This document shows positions 36,503 through 47,645 of a DNA stretch of 64,000 nucleotides, one piece after another. A program made the translations under genes and the position numbers. The DNA comes from Chiridota heheva. Taxonomy: Eukaryota > Echinodermata > Holothuroidea > Apodida > Chiridotidae. A model generated the notes under the pieces. The model was given only the letters and a program-made list of their open reading frames with translations, made no database searches and had not been told where the DNA came from. The stretch spans positions 688,501 through 752,500 of the forward strand of contig JAIGNY010001262.1 of assembly GCA_020152595.1 (NCBI GenBank). The letters run 5' to 3'. Numbering within the stretch: position 1 is the first letter of the stretch; every line of letters begins with the position of its first letter.

Positions 36503-36642
36503 CTAGCACTAGTAGTACTAATACAGTACTAGTATAGTACAGTACCAGTACAGTACTAGCATAGTACTAGCTTAGTACTAGTACAGTATTAGTATAGTAC
36601 TAAGTACAGTGCTAGTATAGTACTAGTTTAGTACTAAGATAA
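36503..36642. repeat. TAGTACTAG palindromic microsatellite
   Basis: About 14 copies of a 9-11 bp motif centred on the self-complementary AGTACT follow one another, alternating TACAGTACTAG and TATAGTACTAG. Many adjacent palindromes give cruciform potential. Confidence 0.85.
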
Positions 36643-36708
36643 CCTCCCGAAAATCAGGAGAGCCTGAAAATTTAAATAACAACTAAATTGAACTGAAATT
36701 GTTTGAAT

Positions 36709-36810
36709 TGTCAATAACTCCACAATGGACACCAGCAAAGAAAACAATACCAGGTTCTTTTTCAATAACTCCACAATGGACACCAGCAAAGAAAACAATA
36801 CCAGGGACTT
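36709..36810. repeat. Tandem duplication of about 51 bp
   Basis: Two adjacent copies of CAATAACTCCACAATGGACA followed by CCAGCAAAGAAAACAATACC are nearly identical, so the duplication is recent. The short open frame across it has no recognised motif. Confidence 0.85.
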
Positions 36811-37639
36811 ATTCAGCTAAAACAATGAAAACTTTCACTCACCTATTGCAGATATCTTCAGCTTCAGAAAATGAATCTCTCAACTTGAAAGAACACTTTA
36901 ACAAAACAGATGTGCCTCATAACCATGCCCAGAGGCTGAATAACAAGGCGTCCCAGTAACCTAGCCAAACCTCTCAAGTTTCATGTGACAATCAATAAAC
37001 AAGACAAGCTATACTAAAACTACCCATCCAATAACACTACTGCAAATACCACATGAAGAACACATCATTCCTGCTTCTTGGTTTAATTAGTGTTAACAAA
37101 CAACAAATTTATCTTTAAATAAACTTCCACTAAGCTAGGTTCATTGTTCCATGGTCTCACCATGGAGCTATTAAAACTTGCTCCATGGTCTCACCAATAC
37201 CTCTAGGGTTCACACAATAGACATTCTTGGAATCCCTGCAGTTAAGCAGGAAGTGGTGGTAAAGAAAGCCTTTGATGTTCTTGTTGTCTTTAGAATAACA
37301 AGTGTAAGTTTCTAATTTCTCATAGTAAAGCTGATGTAAGCTGATGTAAGTTACAACAATTGTATCTAATGATTTTAAGTACTTTAGAGAAAAAGAAACT
37401 TTTATCTCCAAATCTGGTGGATTCTGTGCAGATCAAAAATGCAGCAGAAAGTGCTCACAAAACACAATGACAACAGTTGGATAGAGAACCACCAATTGGG
37501 CTGCTTGTAATATTAACTAACTTACATAGGTACAAGAAAGTTTAAACACAATTATGATCAGTGTTTGAAAAGATTTTGCTTCAGCTTTCACCATTTTTAT
37601 TGCAAAACAAATACCAGAAATGTATGCAAATGCACTGTG

Positions 37640-37925
37640 GGTTTGAGGTAGGTCCAAAACAAAGAACTCCAAAACAAAGAACAAAGATTTCAGAAATTTC
37701 TAAAATGAAGAAGGAAAAACAAGATTTTTGGTATAAATTCTATTAATCGAGAAGTCTTTTTTTTGTTGGTCAAAAATCTCCAAAACAAAGAACTCCAAAA
37801 CAGAGAAAAAAGATTTTTGGAATAAATTCTATTGGGGTGGGTGAAAATTTCCAAAATGAAGAATGAAGATTTTTGGAATAAATTTTGCTTCAGAAAAAAA
37901 AAAGGAGCAAAGATATTCACAGAAA
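37640..37925. repeat. Degenerate AAGATTTTTGGAATAAATTC repeats
   Basis: Blocks with CCAAAACAAAGAACTCCAAAAC and GATTTTTGG.ATAAATT motifs recur three to four times with spacing of roughly 60-110 bp. No coding signal is visible. Confidence 0.7.
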
Positions 37926-39690
37926 ATCTAAAACAATTGCTGAACATGAATGTAATTTCCTGAAAAGTAATATTTCGAAAGACAATTCAAAATTTTATTA
38001 AAAAGTGCAATTTTCTAAATTTTCCCCAACCCACCCACCCTCCCCCTCCTATTTAGAGGAGACCATTTATATGGCCCTAACTAGACACCTTGCAAGAGCA
38101 ATGTAATGTAGCATGCTACACACTTTCAGGTAGCCCTAAGCAAAATTCTGAGTGCTCAAATGCTCATCAAAATTGGAGGATAATTTTGGCATGTTCAGAT
38201 TCCCAGAACATGAACAGGGAAGACCATGCCATCAGGGCAGACTGGCCCACCGATTGGCCGATCCTGGATCGGTCTGCCGGTAAAACGGTGCAATGATTTG
38301 GCCAGTCTTCCCCTGCCTTGCCAGCATGCCGGATTAAAATATAAAAATGGCCAATTTCATGCCATAGGGAGGGACGAGGAGATCCACTTGTGCCCTCCTT
38401 AGAGGGGGTGGAATATGTTTGAATATGGAGGGGAGGGGGCATAGGATCTGAGGGTTACTTTCCAGCTGTCATATTTTCAAAGCATATAGCTCAGCAGTAA
38501 AGCTTTATAGGGTCACCCCACCCCCAAAATATTATTAAACTTTTATCGGTCCATAATTATGACTAAAAATTCAAGAAATTTTCTCCAAAATTAGGTAAAG
38601 AATAGAACAAATTGGTACCAAAGTCTGCTAAAAATGTGAATTTTTTTAGATCACAAGTCTTAAAATCAGGATTTAAACTAATAGTTCATGGTTAGCCAAA
38701 TGTATTGCTCATGAATCAGAATATATTTCATGTCTAAAATAATGTGTAAACTAACTCAGCAAATAAGGGGTCCGCACAATAACTATTACAACAGACCCCT
38801 AGCTTTGCTGTTTCACAGGGGCAGACCGCCCGCCCTCCATGGGCTCACCCTGCCCCCTGGGATCTGCCCTGCCCCCTGGGATCTGCCCTGCCCCCTGGGG
38901 TCTGCCCTGCCCCTTGGGGTCCGTCCTGCCCCTCATGAGAAAAAATATATATATATTTGTTATGGTTGATTTAATTTTTTTTTTAACTTGATAATCTTAA
39001 TAAGCTTTTCAAATGAAATGCCTTACATGGATACAGAACACAAAATGATAGCATAGTAATAAATTATCCTGTTTGGCTAATGACTAAGTCCTTATCAGTC
39101 AGAATAGCTTTATTCTGAGATATATGATTATAGCTAAAATCCTTCTTCCCCATGGGATTGCCTTAAGCAGGCCCCTGGACTCCACTCCGAAAAGACGCAG
39201 CGCTTCGCACATGCATTAATGTGCCCCTCAACAAGTCTAGCACCCTGCCCCTTTTTAAATCAAAGTGGTCTGGTGAAAATTGAAATCCTAATTTTGTTAG
39301 GCTTGACAACTTTTACCATACTGTTGACCCACTCAGCCGGTTCGTCAACTTTCTCTATTACCTAACATTCTGTTAAGTTCTTTCCTAACTTTGGTTCTTA
39401 GAGAAACGGGCACTCTTTGCGGCGGATGCACAATTGGGCTAACGTTAAGATCAGTACTAATGTGCTCTTTGATTCCTATCCCAAACCCGTAAATACATCA
39501 CTATTCTCCTTGAGAATGCTTTCATTTTGTTGTAATGTTTTTGTGTTCGCTGATTTCTCTTTCAACTTTGGGTTTGTATCAGTTTTGTCTTCAATGACAA
39601 TGACAATCTGTTGGGTTCCCCTGCCTAGAGGTTATTTGGTCGTAGAACAAAAACTCTACTTTCAACTTCAAACAAATTACTAATGCTGAA
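37926..39690. other. Non-coding sequence with a short GC-rich tandem repeat
   Basis: At 38845-38935 a unit of about 20 bp (CCTGCCCCCTGGGATCTG) is repeated about five times within a sequence related to 29.2 kb. An 88-codon frame at 39.42-39.68 kb has no recognised motif. No exon is supported. Confidence 0.5.
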
Positions 39691-39930
39691 GTGTTAGAAC
39701 CTTAAAATGTTCAAAAAAGACTCAAAGAGAAGAAAGATAAACAAAAAGGGTATTTTGACAGACAAACAAAAAGTCTTCCCAAGCTGATGAAGGAGACAAT
39801 GTTAGAATGTATAGTACAGAAAAAGGTTGGCAACCAGCTCAAATTGTTTCAAGAGATCAAACCCCTAGATCTTACAATATAGTGCCTGAAAGACAAACAT
39901 ATACAGAAGAAACAGGAAACATTTGACACA
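39690..39930 (+). pseudogene. Ty3/gypsy integrase C-terminal remnant
   Basis: Two adjacent frames together show the usual C-terminal landmarks of gypsy-type integrases: a QKGYFDRQTKSLPKL stretch (the Tyr/Phe-Asp-Arg-x2-K-x-LP box), then, one frame over, GDNVRM, GWQPAQIV and PRSYNI. The frame switch lies near 39.80 kb. The catalytic core and all upstream Pol domains are missing and no long terminal repeat was recognised. It is a short scrap of a once autonomous retrotransposon. Confidence 0.6.
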
Positions 39931-40343
39931 ACAAATGACCATGAATTTCAATCCAGGCATGAAGAAACTCTCACACATGACCTACAAATGCAAGAAACAG
40001 ACTGCAACTTACTCAGAGGTCAGAGGAAGTCACAAAGAACACAAACAACCAAGTTTCCTTTATTTCTGGGTCATCATTTTTTGAACAATAACTTTATTCA
40101 AGACAAACTTTGGAAAGTACAAGCTGTTGCATGAACATTGAACTTTTAATCACCTTGTTGCTGATTTAGCAGTTTACATTTACATGATAATGGATTTCTC
40201 ATCATTGACATATATTTTTAATCCATTGCTTTTTATTTGAAAAAAGAGAGATGTAACATAATCAAGTTTGTTTATATCTTGAAGCCACAGGTGGTGGTCT
40301 TCCTGTATTGTCTTACCACTCACTTAGAGAATGTCAGTCAGTG

Positions 40344-40697
40344 TTAGCCCTTTACTCTACCAGCATCTTTGAAAATGCGCTCAGGAGGCGGAGTCTAAGA
40401 TGGGGCACCCACAACGGCAATAATATCGCCGCGTGGTAGAGTAAGGGTTAAAGAAGGGCTGATTATTGAAGGGTCCTCTGTCTTCCAGGCAGCAGAGTCC
40501 AGTTCGTTCCGCTTCCAAGACCCGCTGGGCCGCCCACCAGGATCATGCTGCATATATTTTCAAGTTGACACACTTGTTGCAGGTTTCTTAACTCTTGACT
40601 ATACCAGCACTTTTTTTTAAATGCACTTGGGAGGCGAAGTCAAAGATGGGGCACCTAAAATGGCAATAATATCACTGAGTGGTAGAGTAAGGGTTAA
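40344..40697 (-). mobile_element. Two piggyBac-type MITE copies, inverted orientation
   Basis: Units at 40348-40447 and 40592-40693 end in GGTAGAGTAAGGG followed by TTAA. Their starts are decayed versions of TTAA-CCCTTACTCTACCA. They are 244 bp apart and the sequence between them is the reverse complement of the spacer in the cluster at 41.9-42.5 kb. CCC..GGG termini flanked by TTAA are the hallmark of piggyBac transposons. No transposase is present. Confidence 0.8.
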
Positions 40698-40795
40698 TAT
40701 AGCCTCCACAGCTGCTTCTGTAACTGTGTTGTGATTCTGTATGCACTAGAACATTACAATTCAGACAACAACAGATAGAACAACAATGGAGGACT

Positions 40796-41065
40796 TTGCC
40801 TATCATGTTACATATGTCTAGGTCAAAAATATACACTAAAACTGTAGCACAGGGTGTACAAACTGTACCTGTACAACATGTGTTCAGAGGCACATTACCA
40901 AAACAACATGTGTTTAGAGGCACATTACCAAAACAAGTATTTATTTGTCTGATTGATGATGTAGCTTATGCAGGGTCTAAGAACAGAGATCCAATTCACA
41001 TGAAACATAAGATGTCTGAGATACAATTAAGTGCTGGTAGCCGATTGATTCCAAAGACAAATTAG
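40796..41065 (+). pseudogene. Polinton-type major capsid protein, middle fragment (copy 1)
   Basis: This resembles the middle of the double-jelly-roll major capsid protein of Polinton/Maverick elements, which builds the virus-like shell. Landmarks are FRGTLPKQVFICLIDDVAYAG, read as two parts (LPKQ; then a hydrophobic strand followed by D-x-A-Y-x-G), and the following RDPIHMKHK segment. A ten-residue piece ending TLPKQ is duplicated in tandem just before. The frame starts and stops without full-length context and is followed by about 800 bp of unrelated DNA and the MITE cluster. The match is from memory of the family, not from a search. Confidence 0.55.
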
Positions 41066-41865
41066 AGTTGCAATTTGATTCAGATAACCCACCAAGATCC
41101 CTGGAGGCACTTCTGAAACTACTGTCAACTAGTGGCTTAGCCAGAAGGGGCCCCCCTCCTAATATTTTTATCCGTTGGTTCAGATTTTAATCTGTCGGTT
41201 CAGATAGGTGCTGTCAGTTCACAAGCTTTGACATTCCAGGTGCTTATTATGTTTTTCAATTTCAAAAGAGTACAGTACTTTCTCAGAAAAACTTTCTTTG
41301 GTGATAATATATTAAACATTTTGTATTTAAATACATGACCTAGAGAGAGAGGGGAGAGAGAGACGGGGGAGAGAAGGGGAGGTGGGTGTCGGAGTACACG
41401 TGATACAGAAGAGGCTCACTTTAAAACTTTGACAACATTCACACAAGTTTGTAGTAAATTATTGAAAACCTTCCTTTTAGACAACCCATATTTTTCAAAG
41501 AGTGACATACAAACGTAAACAATAAAAGAATATATTTCCACATCATGTGTTTTTATGATTTTGTGTTTTGTATATGGTGTATTATAGCTCTCTTTGACAT
41601 GAATTTTGACTTGTATAATACACCTTCTTACTATGCGTTGTGACATACTTTTTTGCCCTTGAAATGTCCATTTAGTGAGAGCTTCTGGGGGCTTTGCCCC
41701 CTGGACCCCACCAGGAGCCATTAGGCGGGCCCCTGGACCCCACGCCGATGTCACCTCAACTTTGCCACTAAATATCATGTCAGTTCAATTCAATTACCCG
41801 CCCCCCCCATATGAAAATCTGGACTACGCCACAATTAGTGTTGCACAGTACAGAAAACATAGGTC

Positions 41866-42464
41866 TTAACCCTTACTCTACCACGCGGCAATATTATCGC
41901 CGTTTTGGGTGCCCCGTCTTTGGCCCCGCCTCCCGAGCGCATTTTCAAAACAGTGCTGGTAGAGTAAGGGTTAATCAACCCGCGACATATGCGCCAACCC
42001 GAACATATAGGCAGCATGATCCCGGTGGGTGGCCCAGCGGGTCCCGAAAGCGGAAGGGGCTCGACTTTTCTGCCTGGAAGACAGAAGACCCTCCAATAAT
42101 CACGCCTTGATTAACCCTTACTCTACCACGCGGCGATATTATCGCCGTTTTGAGTGCCCCGTCTTTGGCCCCGCCTCCCGAGCGCATTTTCAAAACAGTG
42201 CTGGTAGAGTAAGGGTTAATCAACCCGCGACATATGCGCCAACCCGAACAATTAGGCAGCATGATCCCGGTGGGCGGCCCAGCAGGTCCCGAAAGCGGAA
42301 GGGGCCCGACTTTTCTGCCTGGAAGACAGAGGACCCTCCAATAATCATGCCTTGATTAACCCTTACTCTACCACGCGGCGATATTATCACCGTTTTGGGT
42401 GCCCCGTCTTTGGCCCCGCCTCCCGAGCGCATTTTCAAAACAGTGCTGGTAGAGTAAGGGTTAA
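41866..42464 (+). mobile_element. Three tandem piggyBac-type MITE copies with constant spacers
   Basis: Copies at 41870-41970, 42115-42215 and 42360-42460 are each 101 bp with perfect 14-bp ends (CCCTTACTCTACCA and its complement) and TTAA on both sides. They start exactly 245 bp apart. The spacers (GC-rich, containing GGGTGGCCCAGCGGGTCC) are also nearly identical, so the whole MITE-plus-spacer unit was amplified. No transposase is encoded. Open frames through the cluster on both strands are by-products. Confidence 0.9.
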
Positions 42465-42465
42465 T

Positions 42466-42670
42466 CCAGAAACATGGACCAAGGGTAACACCATGTTTGG
42501 CTTTGATTTGACCCCAGGTAAGCATTTCAATGTGGATACTGAAGGCCAGCTTTGATGTTCGAATGCAATTTCCAGAGCCCCTTCCAACAGCTGTGACTTT
42601 CTTTACATATTGTGTTTATGATGAATTGATCAAAGTTAGCAATCAACGTGAGGTACTACTGTATATTGAC
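42466..42670 (+). pseudogene. Polinton-type major capsid protein, C-terminal fragment (copy 1)
   Basis: Immediately right of the MITE cluster a frame reads MFGFDLTPGKHFN. After a frameshift near 42.54 kb it continues with a strand-rich segment (DVRMQFPEPLPTAVTFF). The FDLTP box followed by HFN and an LP-x-AV-x-F strand is the C-terminal signature of Polinton capsid proteins (the F54H12.2-like family). It is probably the continuation of the fragment at 40.8-41.1 kb, separated by the MITE cluster and other sequence. Confidence 0.6.
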
Positions 42671-43045
42671 CAAAGAATGTATAAAAAGATAAACCCAAAA
42701 GAAAATACTTTTATTTTATCATTGTAATTTAAAGATCGGAGGGTCATATACCATATAGGGGTTGGTGATGATGATTGGCCTAAAAGAAGAAAAACATATT
42801 CAAAGTTCTTATAGTGCGGATAAATCTGAACTATGTAATTTTGACAAATATCAGCCTATCCAAACAAATGTTTTGGAAACCATAGAAGAGGGAGTGTTTG
42901 AAATTAATAATAGAGGAGACATCCGAGGAAAATTTGATTAATTTAAGTAAAACAAAACTATGGCTGATATGTAAACTAGAAAAAAATAATATGGTGTGGT
43001 AGACAGTACTGATAAAGTTCTAACTATCAATGCTATTTTTCATAC

Positions 43046-43468
43046 CATGTGGAAGTATGTTAGTGATTTCAATGGGGTGTCAGTTACAGATAAGATGCAG
43101 GAATACCCTTATAAGACTTAACAAAGAAACATTGCTTTCTCACTCTGGAATTGCTCAAGAAAGCACTCTGTATACAATAGGGTGGTACAGTGTGCCTTTA
43201 TCTACATTACTACAGAGCCTGGTAATTATGTAAATGCTGCTGTGGTTATCCAGCCCATCAATGACATAATTGCCTGGAAAGACATGTCAGTTGATTTTGG
43301 GTATGGTACAAGATTAAATGCCAGATTGCAGCAGACAATTGGGTTCATGGAAGGCATACTAACATAACATGACTTGTGGAAAGAAGGAAGGGAAAGAGAA
43401 TTCATAGGTGATATACAAGCTGATGTATTGAAATATGAAAGACTCACTCATACCAAATAGAGTAAAAA
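43046..43468 (+). pseudogene. Polinton-type major capsid protein, N-terminal part (copy 2)
   Basis: Across shifting frames the pieces VTDKMQEYPYKT, KETLLSHSGIAQESTLYT and REFIGDIQADVLKYERL appear in the order expected for the first jelly roll of Polinton capsid proteins. There are at least two frameshifts and several stops. The reading is cut at 43489 by a MITE and seems to resume at 46034. Assignment is by motif resemblance only. Confidence 0.45.
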
Positions 43469-43488
43469 TTAAATAACCATGAATATGC

Positions 43489-46033
43489 CATTAGAAATGG
43501 CTCTGCTTAAAACCAGTCTTATCTCAACCTGCCTTCCAAGGGAGCAGGGCCAGTCAAAGAAAAAGTTTATATTTCTTTGTTTCCCAAACCACAAATCCGT
43601 GTTCAGTTTCACCTGTTTCCCAAACCACAAAACTGTATTCAGTTTCACCTGTTTCCCAAACCACAAAACTGTATTCAGTTTCACCTGTTTCCCAAACCAC
43701 AAAACTGTATTCAGTTTCACCTGTTTCCCAAACCACAAAACTGTATTCAGTTTCACCTGTTTCAAAACCACAAAACTGTATTCAGTTTCACCTGTTTCCC
43801 AAACCACAAAACTGTATTCAGTTTCACCTGTTTCCCAAACCACAAAACTGTATTCAGTTTCACCTGTTTCCCAAAACCACAAAACTGTATTCAGTTTCAC
43901 CTGTTTCGCAGAAACCACAAAACTGTATTCAGTTTCACCTGTTTCCCAAAACCACAAAACTGTATTCAGTTTCACCTGTTTCCCAAACCACAAAACTGTA
44001 TTCAGTTTCACCTGTTTCCCAAACCACAAAACTGTATTCAGTTTCACCTGTTTCCAAAACCACAAAACTGTATTCAGTTTCACCTGTTTCCCAAACCACA
44101 AAACTGTATTCAGTTTCACCTGTTTCAAACCACAAAACTGTATTCAGTTTCACCTGTTTCAAAACCACAAAACTGTATTCAGTTTCACCTGTTTCCTAAA
44201 CCACAAAACTGTATTCAGTTTCACCTGTTTCCCAAACCACAAAACTGTATTCAGTTTCACCTGTTTCCCAAACCACAAAACTGTATTCAGTTTCACCTGT
44301 TTCCCAAACCACAAAACTGTATTCAGTTTCACCTGTTTCCCAAACCACAAAACTGTATTCAGTTTCACCTGTTTCCCAAACCACAAAACTGTATTCAGTT
44401 TCACCTGTTTCCCAAACCACAAAACTGTATTCAGTTTCACCTGTTTCCCAAACCACAAAACTGTATTCAGTTTCACCTGTTTCAAAACCCCAAACCACAA
44501 AACTGTATTCAGTTTCACCTGTTTCCCAAACCACAAAACTGTATTCAGTTTCACCTGTTTCCCAAACCACAAAACTGTATTCAGTTTCACCTGTTTCCCA
44601 AACCACAAAACTGTATTCAGTTTCACCTGTTTCCCAAACCACAAAACTGTATTCAGTTTCACCTGTTTCCCAAACCACAAAACTGTATTCAGTTTCACCT
44701 GTTTCCCAAACCACAAAACTGTATTCAGTTTCACCTGTTTCCCAAAACCACAAAACTGTATTCAGTTTCACCTGTTTCCCAAACCACAAAACTGTATTCA
44801 GTTTCACCTGTTTCCCAAACCACAAAACTGTATTCAGTTTCACCTGTTTCCCAAACCACAAAACTGTATTCAGTTTCACCTGTTTCCCAAAACCACAAAA
44901 CTGTATTCAGTTTCACCTGTTTCCCAAACCACAAAACTGTATTCAGTTTCACAAAACTGTTTCCCAAACCACAAAACTGTATTCAGTTTCACCTGTTTCC
45001 CAAACCACAAAACTGTATTCAGTTTCACCTGTTTCCCAAACCACAAAACTGTATTCAGTTTCACCTGTTTCCCAAACCACAAAACTGTATTCAGTTTCAC
45101 AAACCACAAAACTGTATTCAGTTTCACCTGTTTCCCAAACCACAAAACTGTATTCAGTTTCACCTGTTTCCCAAACCACAAAACTGTATTCAGTTTCACC
45201 TGTTTCCCAAACCACAAAACTGTATTCAGTTTCACCTGTTTCCCAAACCACAAAACTGTATTCAGTTTCACCTGTTTCCCAAACCACAAAACTGTATTCA
45301 GTTTCACCTGTTTCCCAAACCACAAAACTGTATTCAGTTTCACCTGTTTCCCAAACCACAAAACTGTATTCAGTTTCACCTGTTTCCCAAACCACAAAAC
45401 TGTATTCAGTTTCACCTGTTTCCCAAACCACAAAACTGTATTCAGTTTCACCTGTTTCTGCAAACCACAAAACTGTATTCAGTTTCACCTGTTTCCCAAA
45501 CCACAAAACTGTATTCAGTTTCACCTGTTTCCCAAACCACAAAACTGTATTCAGTTTCACCTGTTTCCCAAACCACAAAACTGTATTCAGTTTCACCTGT
45601 TTCCCAAACCACAAAACTGTATTCAGTTTCACCTGTTTCCCAAACCACAAAACTGTATTCAGTTTCACCTGTTTCCCCAAACCACAAAACTGTATTCAGT
45701 TTCACCTGTTTCCCAAAGCCACAAAACTGTATTCAGTTTCACCTGTTTCCCAAACCACAAAACTGTATTCAGTTTCACTCCCACTAGCGTTACATCATGG
45801 TATTTTTAGTGACACACATCTGAATATGATGGCAATCCTATGTAATATAAGTAGTAACTGTAATCAATGCTGGCATCGTTTGTCTTTGCTGCTGGAGAAA
45901 GGTGATATAAACTATGAGCATAGAACTATTTATACCCCAATGTTATGATGCAAAGTTAATCTTGTGTAATGATGTGGTCAACTAATTACTTCAAAATTGC
46001 AGGTCAAATGTTTAAGCAGTGCCTTTACTACTG
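43489..46033. mobile_element. MITE of the CATTA/GGCTCTGCTTAAAA family, copy B, internally expanded
   Basis: Its ends (CATTAGAAATGGCTCTGCTT; right end CAGTGCCTTTACTACTG) and flanking body match copies A and C. The single TTTCCCAAACCACAAAACTG motif of those copies is here replaced by about 60 tandem units, so a 0.4 kb element has grown to 2.5 kb. It interrupts a Polinton capsid pseudogene. Confidence 0.85.
43577..45778. repeat. 36-bp minisatellite, about 60 units
   Basis: The unit joins TGTTTCCCAAACCACAAAAC with TGTATTCAGTTTCACC. Most units are identical; a few differ by one-base indels (CCCAAAACC, TTTCAAAACC) or are shortened (near 44950 and 45100). The 36-bp period equals 12 codons, so all six frames are largely open and produce artefact peptides of up to 776 residues. 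The near-identity of units shows very recent expansion or homogenisation. Confidence 0.97.
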
Positions 46034-46845
46034 CATAAACCAGAGTTTTATCTATTAGCAGGAGATGCAGCTGTGGCCAAAAATTATAACCTAACTATAA
46101 CTAAGGCGGAAATTGTGTACCATAGGGTGTGGATCAATTCCCTAAAAGAGATTAAAATCTTAAATAGCATGAGAATGAAACCCCTTCTGTTTCCTTTACC
46201 TAGGACTAAGGTAAATACAGTTACAGCTCCTGCTGGTTTAACAGTACCTATAAGAAATATCCTTTTCATCTAAATACCCAAGAGGTTATTTATTGTACAT
46301 GTCAAGGACCACAGCATATTAATAATCATGGGGATTATAAGGAAAATCTATTTTTCTTCATGGAAACTGATTTGATAGAAATTCAGTTGTGGGCATCAGG
46401 AAACATTGCCCTAAATGATAAGTGGAAAAGGGATTTCTTGACTTGTTTTGGTAATGTTGAGTCATATAACGTCTGCAATGATCTGTAAGTAATGAAGATG
46501 GTCCAACAACTATTGGCCTGAGAAATCTTGGGAGTGGTAATAATGTGTATGGCTTTGACCAGACTTAAGATAAAAATCACGGAAGGAGATACTACAACCT
46601 AGATAAAGCAGGAGAGTTACAGGTCGAGCTCATTTATAAAACGCCTCTTGCCATGGCAACAAAGATCATAGTCTTTGCAGAATTTGATCACAATATGACC
46701 ATTGATTGCAACAGAGATGTGTCAATTCGAGAAAATATTAGGCAATTTTCTATGGCTGATAATCAGGTGACTACTTTGGATTTACATGCATTTATTGGTG
46801 CTGACCCAATATTAAAAGAATCTAGCTTGTTTTATTCATGAAGGA
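46034..46845 (+). pseudogene. Polinton-type major capsid protein, middle and C-terminal part (copy 2)
   Basis: The first frame begins right after the MITE and contains FYLLAGDAAVAKNYNLTI and a V-x-HRVWIN strand, typical of the hinge between jelly rolls. After stops and shifts, YGFDQT (the FDLTP box equivalent) appears near 46.55 kb, followed by YYNLDKAGEL and a strand ending FAEFDHNM near 46.69 kb. This parallels copy 1 at 42.47-42.67 kb and gives a second capsid gene body about 4 kb away. Many stops make it non-functional. Confidence 0.55.
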
Positions 46846-47137
46846 GTTCCTGCATCTAATGAGTTATTTTGTCGTTTGTTCCATGCGCAATTATATCAAA
46901 CACACAAACAATAGACAAGAGGGTCAGCATTGGGTTGCTATGCGTATTCCTAACATTGGTCAAATTGAATATTTTGATTCTGTAGCAGAAAAGGCACCAT
47001 CTCTTATAAAAGATTTTTTAAGTAGGTTTTCATACATCCAAAATGTTCCACATGCCCTTAAGCCACATGCCGTTCACAACAGGTGCACAGGGAGGAGTTT
47101 TTATTCTATTTTCAGCAATTTTTCTTCAGATAAGTAA
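46838..47137 (+). pseudogene. Adenain-like cysteine protease remnant
   Basis: A 99-codon frame right after the capsid pseudogene has EGQHWVAMRI (candidate catalytic His followed by Trp), IEYFDSVAEKAP (candidate Asp in the usual YFDS box) and, 50 residues on, a Cys-containing segment (NRCTGRSFYSIF) where the family has its catalytic Cys. Polintons encode such a maturation protease next to the capsid gene, so position supports the call. The Cys context is degenerate and the N-terminus is missing. It could instead be a Ulp1-like scrap from another element. Confidence 0.5.
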
Positions 47138-47645
47138 CAAAACGAAGAGTTAGTTTGATCAATTTATGCATAATGGCTTTTATAGGTCCATTATGCAGAA
47201 TTCAGTTGCAGATGCCTACAGAAAGAAAAAAGCATGGTTTGAGAAACAAGCTTGGGGGCAAATGGGACATGCTCAAAAATAAACACTGTCAAATTTTGAG
47301 GATGTGCTACCTCAGAAGAAAGAACTTTTGGATTTGCAGCATATGCTAACTTAATTCCCGCTTTAAACAGGTGTTTGAACAGAGGGTAAATCAACAAGTG
47401 TGCATTATTCAACATGTTGAAATATACTACCCAATGAATAGCCAGTCTTAAAATTGGCTATACAAAGAAACATAAAACAGGGAGGAGGGGAAAGGGGGTT
47501 AAAAATAAAGCAGCAATTTGCAGGCTAGCTACCATATCCAATCAAGGAATTCATCTGGTAACTTCACTGATACTGTAGTTTCGATTCATTAGTAGATCAA
47601 TAACTATTCAATAATCATGGAAAGCAAGACTTAAAGAAGAATGTT
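47138..47645. other. Decayed sequence downstream of the protease remnant
   Basis: A short stretch near 47.19-47.28 kb, read across frames, gives VADAYRKKKAWFEKQAWG, which may be the start of another small Polinton gene. Otherwise no supported feature. Confidence 0.3.

Noticed and set aside
41675..42525. Several 60-108 codon frames in both orientations across the MITE cluster
   Set aside because: Their similarity to each other comes from the 245-bp DNA repeat and their codons cross the MITE ends.
43479..45809. Open frames of 776, 736, 243 and 227 codons made of 12-residue repeats
   Set aside because: They are by-products of the 36-bp minisatellite inside a MITE. Frames on both strands are equally open and one-base indels only move from one artefact frame to another.
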